Below are positions 48,145-59,484 of a stretch of DNA of 64,000 bases, piece by piece. The position numbers and the translations under genes were made by a program. This DNA comes from Ridgeia piscesae. Lineage: Eukaryota > Annelida > Polychaeta > Sabellida > Siboglinidae. The notes below the pieces were generated by a model that ran no database searches, had not been told where the DNA came from, and saw nothing but the letters and a program-made list of their open reading frames with translations. How positions within the stretch are numbered: position 1 is the first letter of the stretch; each line of letters begins with the position of its first letter. Location: assembly GCA_025642075.2 (NCBI GenBank), contig JAODUO010000183.1, positions 215,001 through 279,000 of the forward strand, read 5' to 3'.

Positions 48145-48605
48145 GACAGGTGAAAGATAACGCGTAAAACGGGCTTGATTATTATGACGATGATGACGAA
48201 TACATTTTAATCCTGCATCTTCCTTAAGATGTATTCCAAAACAATGGACGTTTCTACAGGGTGTCCAAAAATGCATGTTTCGTTTTAGCTTAGGTGTGCT
48301 TACACAAACTACTTAATATACTTCCTTTAGTTGTTTACGTAGACACATCTTGCAGTATACATACACATAATTAAAAAGCATTGATGAATTTCTTAGCTTA
48401 GCCGACTGAGACATTGATGCCGAGAGGAGAGAAAGAAAATGCAATGTTGAAAGGTGTTATACATCTCAATTAAATTCAATATAATTCACTTCGGAAAAGT
48501 ATATTCAACATACACATCTCGTGATCGTATCTAAAATATGTAACGCAAATTGTAAAATTATTTAAATGAAATGCAAAATGTAAACACAACAAATGCAAAC
48601 CCGTA
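48145..48605 (-). other. Intronic block paired with 9030-9490
   Basis: Minus-strand counterpart of the copy 1 block, continuous here with the acceptor-proximal intron (47897-48130), which shows the ancestral arrangement. In copy 1 the two parts are separated by the LINE insertion. Confidence 0.8.
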
Positions 48606-49190
48606 GGCATCAATATCACTCATTTGAACATTATAATCTTCATCAGCTCAAAAACTCCTGCTGTAGCGAGACGGTTTGATATCATGCAACGGCATCTCCG
48701 CCGAGACAGAAGAGCATGACAGTATACGTAGAGCGAGCGATCAGACTCAGCAGCGACAGCCCGAGATTTCTTCCAGATTGCACGGTCGATCATTTCGGAC
48801 AGCCTTGGTGTAGGTAAACCATTTTAAGAGACCATGCTTACCATGACTTTACCACAGTATTGAAAAATGTAGTTAGCTATATTTGACTATAGCATACTAT
48901 GGGTATACTACAGGTTACTGTGGTTAGTACATTTTCATATATATTTACTATGCCTATGGTGAAAGCGTGATAAAATGTAGTATTCTTCGGTTTAATATAA
49001 CTTACTATGGATTTACTACAGTGTGCTACATCTTCGTGTGGATTTACTATGTATATGATAAGCTGCAATATACTTATTTCATTGTTTAATAATAATAAAT
49101 ATTTTAATAGACGCATAGCCCTAGGTTTACTGCAGCCATGGCTTGGACAGAGCAGTGGGTGTGTAATCTGTGTTAACTGATTCCACATAT
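48606..49190. other. Unrecognised intron sequence
   Basis: No coding or known repeat. 48870-49070 repeats words like TTTACTATG and ACTACAG irregularly. Confidence 0.4.
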
Positions 49191-50255
49191 AATAATAATA
49201 ACAATAACAATAACAATAACAGTGGCAGTGGCAGTGGCAGTGGCAGTGGCAGTGGCAGTGGCAGTGGCAGTGGCAGTGGCAGTGGCAGTGGCAGTGGCAG
49301 TGGCAGTGGCAGTGGCAGTGGCAGTGGCAGTGGCAGTGGCAGTGGCAGTGGCAGTGGCAGTGGCAGTGGCGTGGCGGTGGCGTGGCAGTGGCGTGGCGTG
49401 GCAGTGGCGTGGCAGTGGCAGGTGGCAGTGGCATGGCAGTGGCAGTGGCAGTGGCAGTCGTGGCAGTGGCAGTGGCAGTGGCAGTGGCAGTGGCAGTGGC
49501 AGTGGCAGTGGCAGTGGCAGTGGCGTGCAGTGGCAGTGGCAGTGGCAGTGGCAGTGGCAGTGGCAGTGGCGGTGGCAGTGGCAGTGGCAGTGGCAGTGGC
49601 AGTGGCAGGGGGCAGTGGCAGTGGCAGTGGCAGTGGCAGTGGCAGTGGCAGTGGCAGTGGCAGTGGCAGTGGCAGTGGCGTGGCAGTGGCTGGCAGTGGC
49701 AGTGGTGGCAGTGGCGTGGCGTGGCAGTGGCGTGGCAGTGGCGTGGCGTGGCAGTGGCGTGGCGTGGCGGTGGCGTGGCGTGGCGTGGCGTGGCGTGGCG
49801 TGGCAGTGGCAGTGGCAGTGGCAGTGGCAGTGGCAGTGGCAGTGGCAGTGGCAGTGGCAGTGGCAGTGGCAGTGGCAGTGGCAGTGGCAGTGGCAGTGGC
49901 AGTGGCAGTGGCAGTGGCAGTGGCAGTGGCAGTGTGGCAGTGGCGTGGCAGTGGCAGTGGCAGTGGCAGTGGCAGTGGCAGTGGCAGTGGCAGTGGCAGT
50001 GGCAGTGGCAGTGGCAGTGGCAGTGGCAGTGGCAGTGGCAGTGGCAGTGGCAGTGGCAGTGGCAGTGGCAGTGGCAGTGGCAGTGGCAGTGGCAGTGGCA
50101 GTGGCAATGGCAATGGCAATGGCAATGGCAATGGCAATGGCAATAGCAATAGCAATAGCAATAGCAATAGCAATAGCAATAGCAATAGCAATAGCAATAG
50201 CAATAGCAATAGCAATAGCAATAGCAATAGCAATAGCAATAACAGCAATAACAGC

Positions 50256-50297
<42 letters not shown>

Positions 50298-50317
50298 AAT
50301 AATAATAATAATCATAT
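49191..50317. repeat. 1.1-kb graded microsatellite
   Basis: From left to right: (AATAAC)n, (AGTGGC)n with GTGGC slips over about 880 bp, (AATGGC)7, (AATAGC)n to about 50240, (AACAGC/AAT), (AAC)n and finally (AAT)n. The last joins the (ATT)n tail of a LINE on the minus strand. All long HCHC, LPLP, SGSG and AVAV frames are artefacts. Confidence 0.97.
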
Positions 50318-50912
50318 ATTTTATTTAGTATAGCGCCATATCCAATTTCAAATTGTTCGTGGCGCTTTACATACATTAAAATCCCAGAATACAAATACAC
50401 ACCAGAAAAAAAAAACTTGAATATACTGGTGACATATATAAACAATTATAGAAAAAATAAAATATATCAATATAAATATAATAAAACAAATTATTTAAGC
50501 TGAGTAAGTGTATATATGTATAATAAATAGGTTAAATTAAATATCGATAAAAGTACACATTAAACTAGGCCGCCAGAACTGTCAGAAGAAATATGTCTTT
50601 AGACGTACCTTGAAGGTGGCTAAACAGGCAGACGTCTTAATGTTATTAGGTAGAGCGTTCCATAAGGTCGCTTCTGCGACCACAAATGAGTTGTCTCCAG
50701 CTTTCACGTGTGTCCGCACAACTGTTAATAAGATATTGTTCGCAGAACGCAATGCTCTCGCAGGTTTGTACGGACACACAAGGTCTGATAGGTATTTTGG
50801 GGCATCGTAGGTTCAATGCATTAATTATAAAAATGTATGTGTTAATAAATTTAAATAACACATCCCTGGTAACACCATGCACACAAACCATCACGGTGGA
50901 GCCCAATGGCAA
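50318..50912 (-). mobile_element. 3' end of an L2/CR1-group LINE
   Basis: The minus-strand C-terminus YKPARALRSANNILLTVVRT ... LWNALPNNIKTSACLATFKVRLKTYFF resembles that of the LINE at 9655 (ARRALRSADRALLVVPR, WNALLEDIRS). A 3' UTR of about 250 bp ends in (ATT)n merging into the microsatellite. Upstream coding sequence fades into frameshifts after about 50850. Confidence 0.8.
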
Positions 50913-51271
50913 GTTGAGGGGTTATTCCAGCTTTGAAAAGCAGGATGGTCCAATTCAAGTGGCTCGTGTACACACTGGCCCGCTCGCGGCCCACGAGTTG
51001 GCGTAGTTCGGTACGTGGCTGACTTCGTATAACGACTTTTATGCCTCAATTCATATTTGAGCATATTTCGTATTTGAGCAGACTTTTATTTGAGTATTTA
51101 TATACAATACAATTACAGCAAACATCGTCAGATTTCATCGATGTTGCAATGTAGAAGTATGGCCCTAACATCGTTTAATTGTGGACAAGTGCGGCTGGAC
51201 GTTCCAGTTTCTGTAATTCATCAATCATGACATCTCTCTGTATTGTATCATATGCTGAACTGTAATAGTTT
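50913..51271. other. Unrecognised spacer
   Basis: No gene or repeat recognised; 'TATTTGAGCA' words recur two to three times near 51040-51090. Confidence 0.4.
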
Positions 51272-54150
51272 GTATTCAATTCAATTCAATTCAATTCAAT
51301 TCAATATGATTTATTCAAACAACATTCAGAAGACATTATAATTTAAGACAATACAAACATGCTATACACATAATGTTATTTGACGGGAATACACAAGAAG
51401 TTAAAAATTGTAGTAGTATGTATCCCCGAACAATATTTTTGGTCATAGCCATAATATAAGAAATAATTATTATAATGTAAATATTGCACACATCCTAAAT
51501 ACATGACTAGGAAAGTAAACAGAACAACATAAATAGAATTAGTGATACAACCTCTAGTTCATTAGTCACATTACTATCACTTATTCAAAATATATGGATG
51601 CATACAAGGAATTATACTTAGAATTCAGATACATTAGTCATCTGAATCAGTTTCAATTAAAGTTGCAATTATATATATTCATTTATGAGTATTGACTTGT
51701 ACCTCTGTCTAAAAGATCTTGTTGTTTTTATGTCAGTTAGTTCAACATGCAAGGAATTCCAAAGACTTATGCCATACATAGGAAGAGACATGGCTCTAAC
51801 ATTCAAGGTGACACAGCGCCTTACTAATTGATTTTTGAGACGTGTTATTACAGAGATATCTTTTTTAACAAAATGCTGTTGTATATTAGTTGGTAACATG
51901 CAGTAGTATGCTTTATACATAAACATAGCTGTTTTGAATTTCACTAGATCTGGACATTTTAATGTGTGCGACCTGTAGAAAAGAGGAGTTGTGTAGTCAA
52001 GACGACCTGCCCCAAACAGAAATCTAATTGCTCTCTTTTGAAGTACAACAAGGCAATTGACATTAGAAGGATATGTGTTTTCCCACATTTCAGAACAATA
52101 ACTAATGTGTGGTAAGAATAATGAGCTGTACAGGATATGCATAGACTGTGAGTCTATTACATGGCTACACTTATATAATATAGCTGTACTCTTAGAGAGC
52201 TTTGATTTAACATTTGCTATATGATCTTTCCAATTCAATTTTTCATCAATTAATATTCCAAGAAATTTAGCCACACGCACTGTGCTAATACTTATACCAT
52301 TGATAGTTATGTCAAACTGTGCATTCAAATTACCAAATAACATGTAGCTTGTTTTCGAAACATTTAAAGAAAGCTTATTTACAGCAAACCATATACACAA
52401 TTTGTCAAGAACTGTCGATACTGTTGTAACAAGTTGGTTGATGTTTTTGTCTGCACAAAATAAATTTGTGTCGTCAGCAAACAGTATATATTTCACAAGC
52501 CTAGATATGTTACATAAATCATTATTATACAGTATATACAGTTTCGGCCCTAAAATTTAGCCCTGTGGGACACCACATGATATATGTAAGAGGTCTGAGT
52601 GGAATTCATTGTAGCAAACAAATTGGGACCTGTTTGATAAGTAACTGCTTATCCAATTGTGTGCCACACCTCTGATACCATAGAAATACATTTTTTACAG
52701 AGCAACTCATGATCTACTGTGTCAAAAGCTTTTTTCAAGTCAATGAATACACCAATAGAATACATTTTGTTATTTAGAGATGAAGTTATTTCATTTATTA
52801 ACTCGGTTAAAGCATAGGTTGTAGACATATTTTCACGGAATCCATACTGACTAGGGTTAATAATGTTATTTTTATCAATAAATGCACTTAGCCTACTGTT
52901 TAAAAGTGTTTCTAGTATTTGAAAAATTGTGGAAGTAGTGAAATTGGTCTGTAGTTAGAACAACCTTCTTTGATTCCCGACTTGAACACCAGGATTACTT
53001 TAGCAATTTTTAATTTATCTGGGAATACCCCAGTTTTGAAAGATGTATTAAAAATATGGGTGAGTGGCTTAATGATTGATGTGATTATATGTTTAACAAT
53101 ATTCATACTCAACCCTTCTGCATCAGTTGAGCTTTTGTTTTTGCAGCTTTCCACTACCCTAATAACTTCATTTTCATCAACTGGTGACAAGAACATACTG
53201 TTATCATTTCGATTTTTTAGATAATCGAATACAGATGCACCAACAGGAGGGTTAATTTGTTTGCCTAGGTCTGGACCAACACTGGTAAAGAACTTGTTAA
53301 ACATGTTGGCGATATTTTCTTTACTTTTGATGACTTTGTCATCTTTATGGAATAGTTCAGGATATGTATGTTCCTTCTGCATTTTACCCATTATTGTTCG
53401 GAGTATTTTCCATCGTTTTATTGATGCAGTCATTGTTAAGAATTGTTTCAATGTTTTCACAAAAAGTTGGCAATGTTTGTCCCGGTGCTCTGTATATACA
53501 GCTTATCAATATATTGTTTTTTTAGGTTAATTTCTATTGTAACACACTCAAGGATACCATCGATTGCAACTGTTTTATGTTTTACCAATTTGCTTTCGTA
53601 AGTGTTTTTATATACAATGCAACACCCCCACCTCTCTTGTTTGTTCGGAAAGCATTAAACATATTGTAACCTGGTATACTGTTATCTGGGACACTACTCG
53701 TTTGGTCCATCCACGTTTCAGTTATTGCAATAACATCAAATGAACATTTCAGGCCATGTATACAATCTGTTATTTTGTCAAGGTTTTTGTTAAGACTTCG
53801 AGCATTAAAGTGTATAATAGATATACCCATTCCTTTAGTTAGTGGGATATTTGAATTTAATTGTTGTTCGGTGTAATATTTGCAAGACATTAAAATATCA
53901 TTATACAAATTATTATCTGGATCTATGTCTTTTTCATAGTCACATACACCATAGTCTTTGTAATTAAATGAACTAAAGTTAAACACGGTACAAGGCATAT
54001 TAGGCTCATAGCTATAATTGTATGGGTTAGTTTGATAATTTAAAGCTATAAAATCCTTATCATTTATATTTGTAAATGGAAACGATTCGGCATCATATTT
54101 GTTTTGTATTGAATGACTTGTTTCGGTATTGTATTAACTGCTGAACTGAA
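51272..54150 (-). mobile_element. LINE of the CR1/Daphne-like group with internal deletion
   Basis: Minus-strand order: endonuclease start 53582-53998 (ISIIHFNARSLNKNLDKITD, VIAITETWMDQ, NKRGGGVALYI), then CIYRAPGQTLPTFCENIETI. That is followed abruptly by the linker/RT start 52912-53460 (FNKFFTSVGPDLGKQINPP, NYRPISLLP), the RT with FADD (KYILFADDTNLF, about 52490) and the C-terminus to 51669 (SYCSEMWENTYPSN, MYGISLWNSL). The second half of the endonuclease (GDFN, SDH) is missing, so an internal deletion joined the parts near 53460. It ends in a pentamer tail (TTGAA)n at 51272-51305. Intronic to PAN/EGF copy 2. Confidence 0.85.
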
Positions 54151-54762
54151 TCAGTTAGATTAAATGAATTAATACAAACTAACCAGTTGCAATGACAATC
54201 AACATTTCCATGTGGTTGGCTAAGTCTTAATATGATCCAAGAGTGGAATATTCATACATTGTTCGATACCATCACGTTTGTTCTGGCATGACAGGGTCAT
54301 AGTCCAGCAGCCATCTTAACCTGTTTTTCTGATATCAGTTTTTTCTTTTGTGATTATTCATCTCTGGCATGTATATAATGATATCCAGGTGGTTGTGGGG
54401 TTCTCACCTTTGGGCAATTTGGAAATAAAATGGCCGCTAAAATCAATTTATTATCATCTCTTTGCACAGAGAGAAGATACACACATGATTAAAATGTGGT
54501 TTTATATGCCTCCACATATAAGTAATTCGATTCCACCATAGTTGATTAGAAATAATGCAAAGAAAACAAAATGGCGACCAAAATGGCTGACTATTATGCA
54601 AATTGTCATATATGTTCAATTTGATAACGTGTATAAACGACTAAAATGTGTTTACGTGTTGTTGACATACGAAAAGTCACATGTGGATTATGATATCGCA
54701 TTGTTGATTGATTTCGGTGCTACTAAATATTTGTCTATAAGAATTTATTTTGTTGTTAAAAT
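54151..54762. other. Unrecognised spacer
   Basis: AT-rich; the 63- and 76-residue frames at 54350 and 54542 show no domain character. Confidence 0.35.
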
Positions 54763-55147
54763 CACTCGATAAACCCAACTCAACATGGGTTTCTAAAGCG
54801 AGGTCATGCTAAACAAGTATGTTGTTATGTTTTGTGGGAGCTGTAACAAAGTGGGTAGATGAGGGATCACCAGTAGAAATAATATACTTAGATTTAAAAA
54901 AGCCTTTGACAAAATGCCACATCAAATATTACTACTTACACTAAAGGTCCATGGCATAGAAAATGGAATGATTAACTGAATAGAAAAATGGCTTATTGGC
55001 ATAAAACACGTAGTAGTAGTTGATGGGGAGGTTTCAAACTGGAAATCGGTTTTGAGTGGAGTACCACAGGTATCTCTATTGGGACATATTTTATTCTTAA
55101 TATATATTAATGCTTTGGATGATGATATAACAAGCAAGGTGTTGAAG
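54763..55147 (+). mobile_element. CR1-like LINE (family 1), internal RT fragment
   Basis: Contains 'CAACATGGGTTTCTAAAGCG', an AFDKMPHQ-type region and LSGVPQVSLLGHILFLIYIN. It stops at 'gtgttgaag', inside the segment before FADD. Frameshifted throughout. It abuts an oppositely oriented piece of the same family. Confidence 0.85.
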
Positions 55148-56451
55148 TCCCCTTCTTCCTAATCTATCTTTCCTAAACATTACATATCCTGTCATTCCTA
55201 ATTCGGCATCTAAAATATCGGGGGTGGCCCAATATTAAGTTATACCGATTATGTGAGGGTCGGTATCTTCTACCAAAATGTTTAGTTCATTTATTTTGTT
55301 TACTATGCTCCTTGCATCTAAGCAAACACATTTATAACCAAATTCCGTAAGGCTTTACAGGCTGTACTTTGCTGATTTCTTTTTGCTGTCTTTATCTATG
55401 TCTATAGTATTTGACTTCTCTGTGTATCCCCCCTGCGAAACTAGTTTAAATAGCTGCAACCTGTTCCACTGCCCACAGATCGAAGCAGGTTCTCGGAGAA
55501 CACTGTTGCGCCCTTTCCACTTAGATTGAGGCCATCTCTCATATACATGTCTTCTTTCCCAACAAAGTATCCCCACAAATCTATAAATCCAACTCCTTCT
55601 TCTTCACACATCTGCTCTACTAGTGAGTTAATTGCCATCCTCTTGCAGTTTATGTATGTTGCTCCCCTTCCCCTCATCAATGGCAAGATTAATGAGAGAA
55701 TAGTCTGTTAACTCTTGTCTTCTTCAGTGTCTCTACCAACTCTCTGAATCTCTTTACTATCCTGGTTGTTCCCTGTCTGCAATGTTCGCCCCTACATGTA
55801 CTAATATAGATCCTCCCTGGGCATGCCCCAGTACGTTCTCTACCCGTTCAGTCACATGCTCTATCCTAGCCCCCGGAAGACAAACAACAACGTGTTCTCC
55901 TTTGCTTAGTGTCCTGTCTGTCTTTCGCAAAATGAAGTCTCCCATAAATACCCCTTTCTGTTCTCAATGCCCCCTCAACCAGTGCTTCAGAGTAACTCCT
56001 CCGTTTTGCATCTCCCTGGTTGCTAACTTTCCCCCTGCCGCTCTCTGTGTTGTTCCTTTCTTTCCTGCCTCTTTCCTGCTTGCCATCATCCTTGTTATTG
56101 ACTTCCTTTTGGTCACATCACCTCTCACTTCCTTTCTTCCCTTCATCTTTCCTCCTGTCGCATCTACTTTTCTGTTGTTCTTTCTCCATTTGTTTTCCTT
56201 GCAATCACCCTCCCTCCCCTCCCCATCACCTTCACAATATCCGTTAGCCTAGACAACTCTGCTCTCAGACAGTCCACTTTCCAAAACCCTAAACATTGGA
56301 AAGTAAACCCTTCCTCCATTGTCTCCGACAAAGATTTTCCGCACCCCGATACGGCAAAATCCACCAAGCTGTGGCAGTGGTTACACAATAAGTGCCTCCT
56401 TGCCTTTATTTGCCGCTTGCAAGGTGCCATATTATGATTTATCAAAACCAA
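55148..56451 (-). mobile_element. CR1-like LINE (family 1), ORF1 and start of ORF2
   Basis: Minus-strand order: N-terminal zinc-finger/coiled-coil region of ORF1 (APCKRQIKARRHLLCNHCHS, 56164-56451), a variable basic linker, then an SGNH-type esterase domain (VVCLPGARIEHVTERVENVL, GGSILVHVGAN at 55757-55945; GVGFIDLWGYFVGKEDMYMR, DGLNLSGKG at 55441-55686). CR1 ORF1 proteins are known to carry such an esterase. It is followed by the ORF2 endonuclease start (VCLDARSIVNKINEL, DILDAELGMTGYVMFRKDRL) up to 55148, where it breaks. Stops separate the segments. Confidence 0.85.
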
Positions 56452-56599
56452 CTTAGTTTACACCACTTAGTCTTTAGAAAGTTTATTGTGTACAGCAACT
56501 GCAGCACACGTTATGATAAAAACAACTTACTACCAATGCTACCATGAACAATAAGTTTAGTCTGTAATGGTACCGTTCCCTAGCGGAAACGTTGGACAC

Positions 56600-57015
56600 T
56601 ACTTATATAATCAAACTAGGGTTTCCTACTAAAACGCTTGCTTGTTTTTAATAACAGTGGCACCTAATCGAAAAATAATTTTATGTATGTAGCTGTTATG
56701 CTTATTACTTTATCTGTTATATATTATATAAATTAATCAGATATGCTAAATGTTGTTTACAATCTTGTTGAAAGCTAGATTACCCTATTTTACCCACTAT
56801 AAATAATAGTCTGCACAAACTAAGGTTTCCTACAAAAAAAACTGGTTTATTTTTAATAACAATGATACCTATTAAAACTATTTTTTTACATATGTAGTTG
56901 TTACTCTTGTTGCTTTATCTCTTATATACTATATCAAATAAACAGATTTGCTCAATCTTGTTTACAATTTGTTGAAGGCTAGATTACCCTAGTATCACCT
57001 ACTACACTAATCTGT
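56600..57015. repeat. Two-unit tandem repeat of about 195 bp
   Basis: Two diverged units (about 56610-56815 and 56816-57012) share 'CTAGGGTTTCCTAC', GTTTTTAATAACA, 'TATGTAG.TGTTA', GCTAGATTACCCTA and similar words. They lie upstream of the minus-strand CR1-like ORF1, possibly in its 5' UTR. Confidence 0.7.
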
Positions 57016-57860
57016 TCAAACATACTGTTAACTAACACATTTTAACCAAAACTACTACTCAATATATGTCTAGTACTACTTTATGAATAACCTTAACACA
57101 AGAATAATACTCATCAATCAATATTTCGAAATGTGGCAACTGCAATAGCCTGATATTGCACCATTTTGCCCATGCTAGGATGGACAGACCTGTAAACATT
57201 AAAGCGGCAGGTACTCAACCAGATCAAGATAAAGAGGACTGGTTCTCGGAAAGGTAAATATTTCATTAAATGAGAATCTTATTTAATTCACGTTAGTACA
57301 GAAGGTCTTCGAAACATAATGATAATATTCTGGCCACAAACAATTCCAAACAAGCACTGTCCAGAACTTCCAGACAAGATGATATGAACTCTATACTCGC
57401 CCCAAGAAGATGCAGATGGATTGACCCTGTCTTAAGAAAGAAACATGACAGTATGTCCACAACAGCACTTTGATGGACACCTGTACTGAAAAGGAAAACG
57501 AGGACAACCCCAAAAATGTGAAGGAGGACAGTAGAAATGGAATAACTATATTTGATTTGGGGTCAGGCTTCAAAGCAGGTTCCATACAATATAATGTGGA
57601 GGACCCTTGTTTCTACTGTAGGTGCCAGTGGGCAAGAAAAGGATTAAATATGTAAGTACATATATTATAGTACATATAAAAGTAAGAGCATTGGAGCAAA
57701 ACGGCCCATATATGGGATTTTCATATCTCCTTCGAATCAGAGGCGGAGTGATACATTTTCATAGACATCAACAATTACGTAAATGCCCTAATGCCATATT
57801 ATGCACCAAGTGGATATAAATTTTTAATTAGTTGCAATAGCAAAGCTAACGAGACACTTT
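57016..57860 (+). other. Unrecognised region with possible exon fragments
   Basis: 57181-57252 reads MDRPVNIKAAGTQPDQDKED and ends ...SER|GTAAAT, like an exon with a donor. 57470-57655 is an open frame (NGITIFDLGSGFKAGSIQYN) after CCACAACAG. No known domain; a genuine small gene or a captured fragment cannot be distinguished. Confidence 0.25.
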
Positions 57861-57872
57861 GACAATCGTATA

Positions 57873-57875
<3 letters not shown>

Positions 57876-57935
<60 letters not shown>
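57876..57935. repeat. (AT)n microsatellite, counterpart of 8972-9021
   Basis: Preceded on the minus strand by the same GTTATGCATAACTATTTTCA sequence as in copy 1. Homology between the gene copies breaks off immediately beyond it. Confidence 0.85.
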
Positions 57936-57937
<2 letters not shown>

Positions 57938-58297
57938 TGAAAATAGTTATGCATAACAACAACATGCGTAATGGAACACAGAATAATCCGCTGAGAAAGT
58001 TTGATTACGAATGCAAACAAAGGGATAGTAAAAATGCACGGCATCAGAAAATAAACAAGAATTCCGAGTTCTACGACCCTCTAACAGCAGCGATAAGGTG
58101 ACCTTCGTGACGTCAGCCTGTGTACGAAAATGTTCTTAATCACAGTTGCAAATGGTTTGCTGTTGCAGTTACGTTTGATGTGTTACATAGAAACAATTGC
58201 AAGCTTGTACGTGAATATAATTATGGTCCGAGAAATAAAACAAAATCAGTTTTAATACAAACGTGGATGCAGGGAATAAGCATAAAGTTCTACCTAC

Positions 58298-59058
58298 CCT
58301 GCGGCAGTGCCACTTGCTGCTGCTGCACTACCGGTCGCAACGACAGTCGTAGCGCCAACTGCCGATGCAGTAGCTCCGATGGCGACCGTGGCGACGACAC
58401 TAGTTACTGCAATTGCGATGACCGTCTTCGTCCTTTTGGTAAATCCAGTGCTGTTAGTCGGCGGCTCCGTCGTCGGTGCTGTTTCATTACAGTAAAAACC
58501 TGTATATTTGGGATCGCATTTGCACTGGATTAAACCGTTTTTTTCCGTAGGCATACTACAGTTTCCCTGGTTCTGACACACGTCGTCAGAGCAGTTGTAC
58601 ATCTCATTGCAGAACCAAGATTTATAGCCATCAGCGCAATGACATTTTGAACCATCCTTTGTACTGCCAAACTGCCCATCGTTTTGTAATACTTCGCAGG
58701 TCGCCCCATTTTTGCATAGATGTTCATCGCAACTGTAGTGAATCGGGCAGCGATAGCGAACTTTATAGTAGCTCACAAGAGCAAAAATGTCAACTGGTAG
58801 TACACCTTTTACGGTTGGTGTTTCACTGTAGATGCACAACTTCGTGTTCCAATTTGAAATGGCAGCCACGCATTTTATATTATCTAAGCAGAATTGCTTA
58901 CAATTATCCTTATCCAGCTTGCCACGCACATGCTTAGTTATACCAGATTTAAAAGTTGCGAAAGCGTAATTTGTTTCGACGTCATCATTGCATTTGTTAC
59001 CGAATGCCAGATGCACACAGATGTATATGGCAGTAGACGTTGCAAAAAATGCAACCAT
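58298..59058 (-). CDS. PAN/EGF-domain single-pass membrane protein, copy 2, exon 1
   Basis: Paralogue of 7906-8642. Signal-like start MVAFFATSTAIYICVHLAFG; PAN/apple-like region (CKQFCLDNIKC); two EGF-like domains with the same cysteine spacing (C110 to C150, C156 to C190 by my count). A Thr/Pro-rich linker absent from copy 1 (APTTEPPTNST, containing an N-glycosylation sequon) precedes the Val/Ala/Gly-rich hydrophobic segment (KTVIAIAVTSVVATVAIG). An upstream in-frame ATG at 59088 is not conserved in copy 1, so 59058 is preferred. The exon ends GCAGG|GTAGGT. The intact frame and conserved cysteines suggest both copies have been under constraint. Confidence 0.85.
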
Positions 59059-59175
59059 TGCTATTATTCTACAGCGTTGTGACGTCACGGACGCAATGTC
59101 TCACAATTTGGTCGCTTGGAGCAGCACCGTGTAATCCCTTCCGGCAAGTACAATCTCGCGGCCCATACAAGTAAA
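59059..59175 (-). promoter_or_regulatory. Conserved upstream region of PAN/EGF copy 2
   Basis: Counterpart of 7780-7905: GCTGCTCCAAGCGACCAAAT and a full TGACGTCA palindrome about 30 bp before the conserved ATG. Homology with copy 1 ends near 59175 (GGGCC.CGAGATT). Confidence 0.6.
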
Positions 59176-59484
59176 CAAATAGGTAAAGCGCCTGAAATAA
59201 AATCTCACTTGCCAATAATTATTACATGCCTTTAAAACATGTATTTACATTGTTAACACAGATTAATTAATTGCAAAAATAAAATGTCTGTAATAAAAAT
59301 GAAATAAATGATGCTCTAAATGCACGTGATAATAATTATTAGCACTGCCGCACAATCGAAACAATATCGTATGTACCTCTCATTCTGCTAATAATTTTTT
59401 TCCACGTAGATTTTAACGATCTTATATGTGGCAGAAAAACAGCGTGTAATGTTTTTATGTAGGTCAGTTCGCTCAGGTTACCTT
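59176..59484. other. Unrecognised spacer
   Basis: AT-rich sequence between the gene promoter and the CR1-like 3' end; no feature seen. Confidence 0.4.

Larger units (their letters stand above)
47897..58297 (-). other. Intron 1 of PAN/EGF gene copy 2 (10.4 kb)
   Basis: The donor GCAGG|GTAGGT and acceptor CTGTTACAG match copy 1. The sequence next to each splice site and the block 48145-48605 align to copy 1. The interior 48606-57875 is new material: microsatellite, LINE pieces and unrecognised sequence. Confidence 0.75.

Noticed and set aside
48877..50445. 522-, 389- and 387-residue repeat proteins (HCHC, LPLP, SGSG, AVAV)
   Set aside because: All six frames are open because the unit is six bases with no stop; not genes.
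59058..59088. Upstream in-frame start for PAN/EGF copy 2
   Set aside because: The extra ten residues are not preserved in copy 1, where the equivalent region is out of frame; MVAxFATST is shared.
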